Assembly: GCF_001544495.1 (NCBI RefSeq)
Contig: NZ_FCNZ02000006.1
Coordinates: 124,001-188,000 of the forward strand
DNA length: 64,000 bases
Source: Caballeronia telluris
GTDB taxonomy: Bacteria > Pseudomonadota > Gammaproteobacteria > Burkholderiales > Burkholderiaceae
Direction of reading: 5' to 3'
Shown here: one piece after another, positions 43,584 through 52,100 of the stretch
Position numbering within the stretch: position 1 is the first letter of the stretch
Layout of the letters: every line of letters begins with the position of its first letter
The notes under the pieces: generated by a model
Database searches by the model: none
What the model saw: only the letters and a program-made list of their open reading frames with translations
What the model was told of the DNA's origin: nothing
Made by a program: the position numbers and the translations under genes

Positions 43584-44549
43584 TCAGAACCTGAAGTCGT
43601 TGAAGAACTTCTCGCGCTCGATCACGGTAAGCGCCGCGCGCTTGTGCGGAAAGTCGAATTCCTTGAGCGTATAAAACCCCATGCGATGCATGTACGCGAT
43701 GTGCCGCACATGATCGACGCGCGGTTCGCCGACGAGCCGCTCCGTGCGCGGATCGTCGACGAACATGTAGTGCAGCACGCCGCTCCACCACGCCCTGAGC
43801 TTGCCGGCGCTCTGGAATTGCGGATCGCCGATCAAAAGATGCAGGCCGCGATCGAAATCGCCCGCGTCATAGAACGGGCCGAGACGGTCTTCCTTAGCCC
43901 AATAGAATTCGAAATAACCGAAGGGTTTACCGTCGAAATAACCGATCATCGGATGCATGTGCGGATCGTCGCGGCGCTCGGCCAGATACGCCTTGTGCTC
44001 GGCGCGCGTGCCCTTCTGGTCCCAGAAGTACGCGACGCGATCCAGGTTCTGCCACTCGCTGAAGACGTCGGCGTCCGCCTCAGGATCGGCGGTGCGCAAG
44101 CTGAATGTCATCCCGATCTGCGGGAAAAGGCGCTCGTAGATCGTGCCTTCGGCGTTGCACGGCCGCACGGGATGTCGCCGTCCGTTCGTCTCGGTGTAAT
44201 GCAGCGGCGTGTCGCCCGACGCACGCGCCCTGAGCCACGGGCGCGGCAGTTGCCAGAACGTCTTGCGCGAAGTCGTGACGAGCAGTTGGCCGTCTTGCTG
44301 CGCCGCCTGATCAATCACGCCTTCAGCCTTCGCGCGCGCGACGAATGCGTCGATGGCCTGAGCGTCGGCGCTCGCGAGCGGCATCGCGAGCGTCGCACGC
44401 TGGCGGTCCGTCTCGCCGCAAAACAGCTCGGCGAGCGCGGGCAGGAGCGCATCGGGCGCGAAATCCGGCCGCCATGCGGCAAGCGTGCGATCGGGCGGTT
44501 CGATGACGGCGCAAGCCGCCGTCATCTCGGGATCGAAGCGAATGTTCAT
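43584..44549 (-). CDS. Hydroxyornithine acyl/acetyltransferase (IucB/AlcB-like GNAT)
   Basis: The 321-residue protein ends in the siderophore GNAT domain: 'MTFSLRTADPEADADVFSEWQN', 'HMHPMIGYFDGKPFGYFEFYWAKEDRLGPFYDA' over several strands, 'GLHLLIGDPQF' and 'RVDHVRHIAYMHRMGF'. Such enzymes acylate the N-hydroxyl-amine side chain of lysine or ornithine in hydroxamate siderophores. In the ornibactin system an enzyme of this type puts the acyl group on the first ornithine. I chose ATG 44549 because GGAG is nine bases away; ATG 44555 is too close. It is the last gene of the operon, 44 bp after the formyltransferase. Confidence 0.85.
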   Translation of the reverse strand: MNIRFDPEMTAACAVIEPPDRTLAAWRPDFAPDALLPALAELFCGETDRQRATLAMPLASADAQAIDAFVARAKAEGVIDQAAQQDGQLLVTTSRKTFWQLPRPWLRARASGDTPLHYTETNGRRHPVRPCNAEGTIYERLFPQIGMTFSLRTADPEADADVFSEWQNLDRVAYFWDQKGTRAEHKAYLAERRDDPHMHPMIGYFDGKPFGYFEFYWAKEDRLGPFYDAGDFDRGLHLLIGDPQFQSAGKLRAWWSGVLHYMFVDDPRTERLVGEPRVDHVRHIAYMHRMGFYTLKEFDFPHKRAALTVIEREKFFNDFRF

Positions 44550-44593
44550 CGTCATGTCTCCGGCGTGTGACTGGGAGGTGGAAGGCGCGATCC

Positions 44594-45436
44594 TCAGATC
44601 GACGCTTTCGCGAAGCTCTCGGCCATCGTGGCGAGCCCGCCTTGCAGCGCGGGAAAAAGGCTTTGCTGGAAATTGTTCCAGCGCAGTTCGAGAATCGTGT
44701 CGTTCACGTCGATGGGCGTTGCCAGCACATCGAAAATGACTTCGCCCGAATCGATACCGTTGTCGACGTAGTGGAACGACGCGCCCGTCCGGTCGACGGG
44801 CGGCACCGGACGCGTCTCGCCGGTCGTCCAGTCGACGACCTTGCGGCCGTGCGCGCCATGAAGCGCATCGAGCGTCGCGTAGGCGCCGCGCCGTTCGTAG
44901 CGCGAACCGAGCCGCGTCACGCCCGGATGGATATTCGCGATCCGCCGATGAAACGGCGCACCCGGCCGCACCAGTTCGTCGAGAATCACGAGCAGGCCGT
45001 CGAGCACGACGAAATCCGCGTCGAGCGCGGCCAGCCTGGCGAGCAGGCGCCGCTCGAACGCGCTCTTTTGGGCCGGGCGCTCGGACGAATCCAGCGGCAA
45101 CCGCCGATATGTCGAAGGAATCGCGTGCAGCAGACTCGTCACCGGCCGGCCCTCTACCGCGAGATGCGGCGGATGAATCCACGGCTTGCCCGGCTGGCAA
45201 GCGAAACCGTATTCGCCGAGCTTCGCGCGGTCCGTGGACGATCCTTCGTCGTCGTCGTAGATCACGCCTTCCAGCGAATAGGCGTCGCCGAGTTCCGTCT
45301 CGTTGAGCTGCTCGACGAGGAATTCGAGCGGCGACTTCATGTAGCGCAGGCCGCCCTTGTATTCGATGTCCTGTCCCGCCCGATCGGCGGCGGCGTTGCG
45401 CAAGGACAGCATGTAGACCAGTTTTATCTTCGTCAT
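44594..45436 (-). CDS. pvdF: N5-hydroxyornithine formyltransferase (PvdF-like)
   Basis: The 280-residue protein matches PvdF in length and pattern. It carries a formyltransferase core with 'DFVVLDGLLVILDELV', 'RRIANIHPGVTRLGSRYERRG' (the conserved N-x-H-P for transfer from formyl-tetrahydrofolate) and 'FHYVDNGIDSGEVIFD'. It formylates N5-hydroxy-L-ornithine to the hydroxamate used for iron binding. A distinct N-terminal part ('SPLEFLVEQLNETELG') is shared with PvdF proteins. It lies 26 bp after the receptor gene in the siderophore operon. The ATG is 45436. Confidence 0.88.
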   Translation of the reverse strand: MTKIKLVYMLSLRNAAADRAGQDIEYKGGLRYMKSPLEFLVEQLNETELGDAYSLEGVIYDDDEGSSTDRAKLGEYGFACQPGKPWIHPPHLAVEGRPVTSLLHAIPSTYRRLPLDSSERPAQKSAFERRLLARLAALDADFVVLDGLLVILDELVRPGAPFHRRIANIHPGVTRLGSRYERRGAYATLDALHGAHGRKVVDWTTGETRPVPPVDRTGASFHYVDNGIDSGEVIFDVLATPIDVNDTILELRWNNFQQSLFPALQGGLATMAESFAKASI

Positions 45437-45462
45437 GGATGAAGGTGCGTGGGGTGAGCGTG

Positions 45463-47664
45463 TCACCAGTTGTAGCGGGCGGTGGCGATCACGGTGCGCG
45501 GATTGCCGTAGAAGCACGCCGACGTCGACTGGCAGCCGGTCACGAATGTGCGATCGAAAATATTCGAAGCGTTCACCGCGAAGCGCCAGTGACGCATGTC
45601 GTAGTGAACGGCCGCGTCGTACGCCGTGTAGCTCGGCACGTAGAGCGAGTTGTCGGCGGCACCGGCGAGGCCGCTCTGATAGCGGATGCCCGCGCCGAAT
45701 CCCAGGCCTTCGAGCGGACCCGCGTGCCAGGTCCAGTCGGCCCAGAGCGACGCCATCTGGCGCGGCAGCGGAATCGAGACCGGCCACTTGTCGAGCGTGA
45801 CGTCGTTCGCGCGGATGTTCTTCACGTCCTGATACACGTAGGCGGCGATCACCGAGAAGTTGCGCGTCACGTTGCCGACCGCGCTCAGTTCGATGCCGCG
45901 CGAGCGCACTTCCCCGGTCTGCACGGAGAACGTGTTGGTCGGGTCGGTGGGATCGGGCGTGAGGACGTTCGTCTGGTTGATCTGGTAGATGGCCGCGTTG
46001 AGCATCAGGTTCTTGCCCGCCGGCTGCCAGCGCAGGCCCGCCTCGACCTGCCGACCTTTGGTCGGCGCAGGCAGGCCGCCGCCGGCCATCTTCACGCCGA
46101 TGATCGGATTGAACGACGTCGAATAGCTGATGTAAGGCGAGAGACCGTAGTCGCCCAGATAGGTCAGTCCTACGCGCCCGGTGAACGCGCTGTCGTTCTG
46201 CTTCTGCTGCGTGCCGCCGACGACGTCATCCTGCTTCGTATCGGTCCAGTCCTCGCGGGCGCCGATCGTCAGCATCCAGCGGTTCCACTTGATCTGGTCC
46301 TGCGCGTAGAGGCCGAAGGAATCGAGCGTCGAGCGCGTGTTGGTCTGGCCGAACGAGTCCGGGCCGCTGAAGATCGCAGTCGAAACCGGCGTATAGACCG
46401 GGTTGTACATGTTGAGGCTCGGTCCCTGCGCGAGCCATTCGCTGTCGGTCGAATTCTGGCGGTTGTACTCGAAGCCGAGCAGGACCGTGTGCTCGATGGG
46501 CCCGGTGCCGAAGCGCGCCTGCGCCTGGTTGTCGATGTCGAAGCGGCTGTAGTTCGGCTGGAAGAGCCCGGCATAGCGCGCGAGCGTCTGCTGGGTCGGA
46601 TCGCTCGGATCGAGGCCGCCGCCCCAGACCGCGCCGTTGTCGAGCGAGAGATGCATCCAGCGCGTGTTCTGGCGGAACGTCCAGACCGGATCGAACTTGT
46701 GCTCGAACTGATAGCCGACCGACCACTCCTTCTTGCGATAGTACGAATAGGTCGGGTCGCCGGTGTACAGGTTCTCGGAGATCCGGCCGTTCGGATTGGG
46801 CAGCACGGTGCCTTCGGCGGGCAGGAAGTTGTTCGACGCGTCGCCCCAGTCCTGCAAGTAACTCGCGGCCACCGTCAGCGACGTGCTCGCATTCGGCTGC
46901 CAACGCACCGAGGGTGCGATCGAAAAACGCTGCTCCGCGTGCGGCCCGGTGAGCGAATTGCCGTCGCGACCGACCGCGAGCACGCGATACGACAGCGTGC
47001 CGTCTTCGTCGATCGTGTCGCCGATATCGAACTGCACCTGCTTTCGCGCGTAGTTGCCGAGCTGCATGCCGACTTCGCGGATGCGCTCGCCGTTCGCGAG
47101 CTTGCTCTGCACGTCGACGATCGCGCCCGGATCGCCCTGGCCGTACAGCACGGACGTGGGTCCGCGCAGGATCGTGATGCTGTCGATCATGTACGGATCG
47201 ACGCGCCAGCTCGACAGATTGAGCGTATTGGGCACTTGCAGGCCGTCGACGAACACGGTCGGCGTGAAGCCGCGCAGCGCCGAGTACCAGTCGGAGCGCA
47301 CGTCCGCGCCATACGACGAGAAGCCCGGAATGTAGCGCAGCGCTTCGTTGATGCTCGTCGCGCCGGTTTGCTCGATCTGCGCCGAAGTGACGACGTTGAT
47401 CGTCTGCGGAATTTCGTCGATCGGCGTATCGGTTTTCGTGCCAGTGCGGCTGCGGCGCGCAACGAGACCGACCGTGCCGTCGCCCTCGGCGGCCGCGCTG
47501 ACCCTGACCGCGGGCAGCGTGGCCTGTGGTCCTTCTTGCGTTCCTTCTTGCGTCGTCGTTTGCGATGTTTCCTGCGCCAGCGCGTGATTCATGGCGGCAG
47601 CACAGAACGCCACGCCCGCCGCCGCCGCGCTCGCGGTCCGGCGCATCCCTTTTCCCCACATCAT
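45463..47664 (-). CDS. TonB-dependent ferric-siderophore outer membrane receptor
   Basis: The 733-residue protein has a signal peptide (cleavage near 'ALAQ', residue 31), a plug domain ('IDEIPQTINVVTSAQIEQTGATSINEALRYIPG', then 'SITILRGPTSVLYGQGDPGAIVDV') and a 22-strand barrel that ends in 'TVIATARYNW' with the terminal aromatic residue needed for outer membrane insertion. It resembles FhuE/OrbA-type hydroxamate receptors. There is no STN signalling domain before the plug, so it does not act through a FecR-type relay. It is inside the operon, 54 bp after the monooxygenase gene, and probably imports the iron-loaded product of the NRPSs. Confidence 0.93.
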   Translation of the reverse strand: MMWGKGMRRTASAAAAGVAFCAAAMNHALAQETSQTTTQEGTQEGPQATLPAVRVSAAAEGDGTVGLVARRSRTGTKTDTPIDEIPQTINVVTSAQIEQTGATSINEALRYIPGFSSYGADVRSDWYSALRGFTPTVFVDGLQVPNTLNLSSWRVDPYMIDSITILRGPTSVLYGQGDPGAIVDVQSKLANGERIREVGMQLGNYARKQVQFDIGDTIDEDGTLSYRVLAVGRDGNSLTGPHAEQRFSIAPSVRWQPNASTSLTVAASYLQDWGDASNNFLPAEGTVLPNPNGRISENLYTGDPTYSYYRKKEWSVGYQFEHKFDPVWTFRQNTRWMHLSLDNGAVWGGGLDPSDPTQQTLARYAGLFQPNYSRFDIDNQAQARFGTGPIEHTVLLGFEYNRQNSTDSEWLAQGPSLNMYNPVYTPVSTAIFSGPDSFGQTNTRSTLDSFGLYAQDQIKWNRWMLTIGAREDWTDTKQDDVVGGTQQKQNDSAFTGRVGLTYLGDYGLSPYISYSTSFNPIIGVKMAGGGLPAPTKGRQVEAGLRWQPAGKNLMLNAAIYQINQTNVLTPDPTDPTNTFSVQTGEVRSRGIELSAVGNVTRNFSVIAAYVYQDVKNIRANDVTLDKWPVSIPLPRQMASLWADWTWHAGPLEGLGFGAGIRYQSGLAGAADNSLYVPSYTAYDAAVHYDMRHWRFAVNASNIFDRTFVTGCQSTSACFYGNPRTVIATARYNW

Positions 47665-47718
47665 TATTTTTCTCTCCAGGCTGCATTGCGGCCAGCGGCC
47701 GCTAACTGATCAACGAAA

Positions 47719-49089
47719 TCAAAGAGCGAAAGCCACGCGGCCGCCGCTCACCCCATTCTTTTTCGTATCCGCCGGCTGGCCGCCGGCGTGCCGGTCCGCC
47801 GCCCGTTGCGCGAGCGACGCGACAATCTCGTCCGAGCGCATCGCGAGCACCGAGAGCAACGTGTCCGACAGTCCGTGGCTGTCCTCGCAGCAGCCTTGCA
47901 GATAGATGCGCGGCTTGAAGTGCGCGGGCGTCGCGAGCCGGTAGTCGCGGCCGACGCTCGGCGTGGCAAGCGCGTCGCCGAGATGCGGCGCGAGACCTTC
48001 GAGCAGGGCGAGGTGCGTGTCGCGCCGGTAGCCTGTCGCGAGCACGAGCGCATCGAAGCGTTCGGCGCGCGCGTGGCCGGTCAGCCGATCGTGCATCGTC
48101 AGTTCGATCTGGCCGTTCGCCGTGCGCACGGCGCCTTCGATAGCCGTGTTCGCCAGCAAACGATGCCGCGCGTCGTCGGTGACCGTCTGCAGGTACAGCA
48201 TTTCGTAAATCTGCTCAATCAGCGGACGGTCGACGACCGCGTAATTCGTATCGCGGAACCGTTCGATCAGCGCGCGCCGGGCGTCCTCCGACTGCGAATA
48301 CACGACGTCGGTATAGGCCGGGCTGAAGATTTCGTTGACGAACGGCGTGTCGTCGGCGGGCTTGAGCGCGCCCGACCGGATGACGAGGCTCGCATCGACG
48401 TGAGTAAAGCGGCGCGCGAGATCGGAGAACACTTCCACCGCGCTCTGACCCGCACCGATCACGGCGACGCGCTTCGTGCCGCCGTCCGGCTTGCCGACGA
48501 CACGCTCGATCGAATTCAGATAGCCCGACGAATGAATCACGTTATGCGGCCCGAGCGCCGCGAACGCCTCCGGCACCCGCGCCGCGCCGCCGATGCCGAC
48601 CGACAGCGCGCGTGTCACGCGTTGCCACTCGCGTCCCTCGCCGTCTTGCGACAGCACGCGCAACGCGGCGATCTCGCCGCTCGCGCCCGCTTCCAAGATC
48701 GGCTCGATCGCGGTGACGGTCTGGCTGTAGTGGACGCACTCCTCGAACGCATCCGCGACCCAGTTCAGGTAGTCGTGAAACTCGACGCGGGTCGGATAGA
48801 AATTCTTCAGGTTCACGAATTCGTTCAGGCGGCCGCGCTCGAACAGGTAGTTGATGAACGTGAAGCGGCTGGTCGGATCGCGCTGCGTGACGAGGTCCTT
48901 CAGGAAGGAAATCTGCATCCGGCAATCGTCGAGCAACATGCCGCGATGCCAGCCGAACTCCGCCTGCCGCTCGACGAAGCAATGCGCGAGGTTCGCCGTC
49001 CCCGCCTCTTCGGCAAGACGCACGGCAAGCGATAGATTCGACGGCCCGAAGCCGATGCCGATCAGATCGAATACTGTTTCTCTCTTCAT
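47719..49089 (-). CDS. pvdA: L-ornithine N5-monooxygenase
   Basis: This 456-residue flavoenzyme adds a hydroxyl to the side-chain amine of ornithine using NADPH and O2, the first step toward hydroxamate groups. The FAD motif is 'IGIGFGPSNLSLAV' at the N-terminus, the NADPH motif 'VAVIGAGQSAVEVF' is near residue 210, and the C-terminal 'DALVLATGYRRDTHL' is the conserved ATGY region. The length fits PvdA. It lies 30 bp after the second NRPS gene. The product feeds both the formyltransferase and the acyltransferase of this operon. Confidence 0.95.
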   Translation of the reverse strand: MKRETVFDLIGIGFGPSNLSLAVRLAEEAGTANLAHCFVERQAEFGWHRGMLLDDCRMQISFLKDLVTQRDPTSRFTFINYLFERGRLNEFVNLKNFYPTRVEFHDYLNWVADAFEECVHYSQTVTAIEPILEAGASGEIAALRVLSQDGEGREWQRVTRALSVGIGGAARVPEAFAALGPHNVIHSSGYLNSIERVVGKPDGGTKRVAVIGAGQSAVEVFSDLARRFTHVDASLVIRSGALKPADDTPFVNEIFSPAYTDVVYSQSEDARRALIERFRDTNYAVVDRPLIEQIYEMLYLQTVTDDARHRLLANTAIEGAVRTANGQIELTMHDRLTGHARAERFDALVLATGYRRDTHLALLEGLAPHLGDALATPSVGRDYRLATPAHFKPRIYLQGCCEDSHGLSDTLLSVLAMRSDEIVASLAQRAADRHAGGQPADTKKNGVSGGRVAFAL

Positions 49090-49119
49090 GTCTCAGATCT
49101 CTGTCAGGTGTCTCAGGAG

Positions 49120-52100
49120 TTATTGGTTGACGGCCGGCACGTCGCGCGTCCCGTCCGCGAGCTTCCGATGGGCGAGCCGCCTGCCGAGGCCGACGAAATG
49201 CGGCGCCGCGAAGACATCGTCGATCGCGATGGCGAAGCCCGCCTTGTGCGCCGCGTCGACGAAGCGCACGACGTCGAACGACGTGGCGCCTGCTTCGAAC
49301 AGGTCGTCGTGAAGGGACGGGTTTGTGTCCTCGAAGAGATCGCACCAGAGCGCCGCGAGAGCTTCGGCCAACCGCACGGCGTCGGCTTCTTCGGCTTCGT
49401 CCGCTTTTTCGGGAAGCGGCGCTGGCTCGTCCGGTGTCGCGACGAAGCGCGCCTCGGCCGCTCCGAGCGCTTCATGCGGCGCATCGACGAACTGCGCGAC
49501 GGCCCGCAGATAACGCTCGGCCAGCGCCTCGGCGAATGCGCTGTCGACCCGTTCGTTCGCATACGAGAACGCGCCTGTCACGCGCCCGTCCGGATGCTCG
49601 ACGATGTCGAGTTCCAGTTCGAACACCACGCGATGCCGCACGTCGTTGAACTCGTCGAGCGCGAGGCCGGCCCAGTTGCGACCGGCAGCGCCTGTCGGGC
49701 GCAGATAGTTGAACATCACCTGGAAGAGCGGATTGCCGCTGCCGGCGCGCGGCGCGCCGAGCGCCGCGACGACATCGGCAAACGGCACGTCCGCGTGCGC
49801 GTAGGCGGCGAGCGCCGCGTCGCGCACGGCGTGGAGGATCGCCGCGGGCGAATCCTCGCGCGCGATTCGCGTGCGCACGACGACCGCGTTAATGAAGAGC
49901 CCGAACGCATGGCGCGCGGCGTCGCCCGTCAGTTCGCGCGTCGAGGCGAGCACGCCGATGGGCTGGTCGTCCGCGCCCGTCGTCCGGTAGAGCGCGAGGT
50001 TGAGCGCGGCATGCAGAAGCATCGGCAGCGTCGCGTGCGCGGCGAGCGAGATCGCGCGGGCGCGGCGCACGAGCGCGTCGTCGAATTCGAACGCGATGCG
50101 GCTCGCGGACCATCGGGGCTTCGCATCGCGACCGGTCACCGGTGCGGGCAACGCGGTCGCGGGCAGGTCCGCGAGCGCCGCGCGCCAGAATGCGAGCCGC
50201 GCGGGCGGCGCCGTCGCGGGCAGCACCGGAAGGTCGGCGGGCGGCGTCGGTTTTGCCAGCGCGGCGCCGGATGCCAGCGCAACGTAGGTCGCGCGAATAT
50301 CGTCGAGCCAGAGGTCGATCGAATGCCCGTCCGACACGATGTGATGCACGACGAGCGACAGCACGTGATCGTCGTCGGCGAGGCGGATCAGGCGCGCGCG
50401 CCAGAGCGGCCTCGCGGCGCCGAGATCGAACGGGGCGAGGGCGTCGTCGTCGGTGAGTTTCGTCGCGTGCGCGAGACGTGCGGCCTCGTCGCGCTCGGGA
50501 GACAAGTTGACGACCGGCAGTTCGAACAGCGCGACCGGCGCGATGCGCTGGCCCGGCAACGATCCGGCGCGCTGGACGAAGCGCGTTCGCAGCGCCGGAT
50601 GACGCGCGGCGGCGTGCGCGAGCGCCTCGCGCAGCGCATCGGCGGCGAGCGGACCGCGCAGCCGCAACGCGACCGGAATGTTGTACGCGGCGCTCTCCGG
50701 CTGCGCGCGCCAGAGGAACCACAAGCCGAGTTGCGCGGCGGAGAGCGGCAGGACGCCTTGCGCGTCGGGCAGGAACATGGGCACCACGGCATCCGGCGCG
50801 ATTTCGCTCGCCTGCGAGCGCGCCACGCGCTGCGCGTAAAGCGCCAGCACCGGCGCCTCGAACAGCGTGCGCACGGGCACGTCGCGCCCGAGTTCTTCCG
50901 CGACGCGCGTAGCCACCCGCACGGCCGCGAGCGAATGTCCGCCGAGTTCGAAGAAATGATCCGCGCGGCCGACGCGGCCGATATCGAGCACATCGCGCCA
51001 GATTGTGGCGAGCGCCGCTTCCACGCCGGGCGCGGGCGCTTCGTACACGCGCTCGCGACGCGCGGGCGCCGGCAGCGCCGCGCGGTCGACTTTGCTGTTC
51101 GCGTTACGCGGCAGCGCGTCGAGCACGACGATATGCGCGGGCACCATGTAGTCGGGCAGCGTGCGACGCAGATGCGCGTCGAGTTCGGCGGCATCGGCTG
51201 CGTTGCCGCTTTTCGCGCGCTCGCCCGCCGCGTCGGTCAACTCCACATACGCGACGAGCGCCGCCTGCGCGCCCTTGCCATGCACGACGGCGACGGCTTC
51301 GCGCACGTCGTCGTGCGCGGCCAGTTGCGCCTCGATCTCGCCGAGTTCGATGCGCAGCCCGCGCAGCTTCACCTGATGATCGACGCGTCCGATGAAGTCG
51401 AACACGCCGTCCGCGCGCCGCCTGACGAGGTCGCCGGTGCGATACAGACGCGCGCCCGGCACGCCGTATGGATCGGGCACGAAGCGCTCGGCGGTCATGG
51501 CGGGCCGGTCGAGATAGCCGCGCGCAACGCCGACGCCCTCGCCGCCCAGATACAGCTCGCCCGTCACGCCGACGGGCAGCGGATTGAGCCGCGCGTCGAG
51601 CACATGCGCCGTGCGCGCGCCGACCAGCGTGCCGATCGGCAGATAGGCGCTGTCGGCGAGTTTCGCGGGATCGTCGCCGGGATGGAACATCCACAGCATC
51701 GGCGTGATGACGGTCTCGGTCGGCCCGTAGCCGTTGACGATGCGTGCCTTCGGGAACGCGCGGCGCATCAGCGCGAACGCTTCGCGCGAGGTCGCTTCGC
51801 CGCCCACGGTGAGCGAGCGCAGCGTCGGCGGCGCGCCGTGCGCGAGCGCCCATTCGGCGAGTTGCGTCGCGCAGCCGGGCGGGACGTAGGTCATCGTCAC
51901 GCCCTCGCGCGCGATCAGGCGGCAGGTCAGCGCGGGCGGCCAGAGCGTGTCGGCGGTGATCGCGACCGCCGCGCCCGAGATGTACTGCGAGAACCAGCCT
52001 TCGTGTGCGCCGTCGAAATTGACCGACTGGAACAGCAAGAACACGTCGTTTTCGGTCGCGCCATAGCGCTCGGCGATCGCGGCGCAATGCAGCGCGAACG

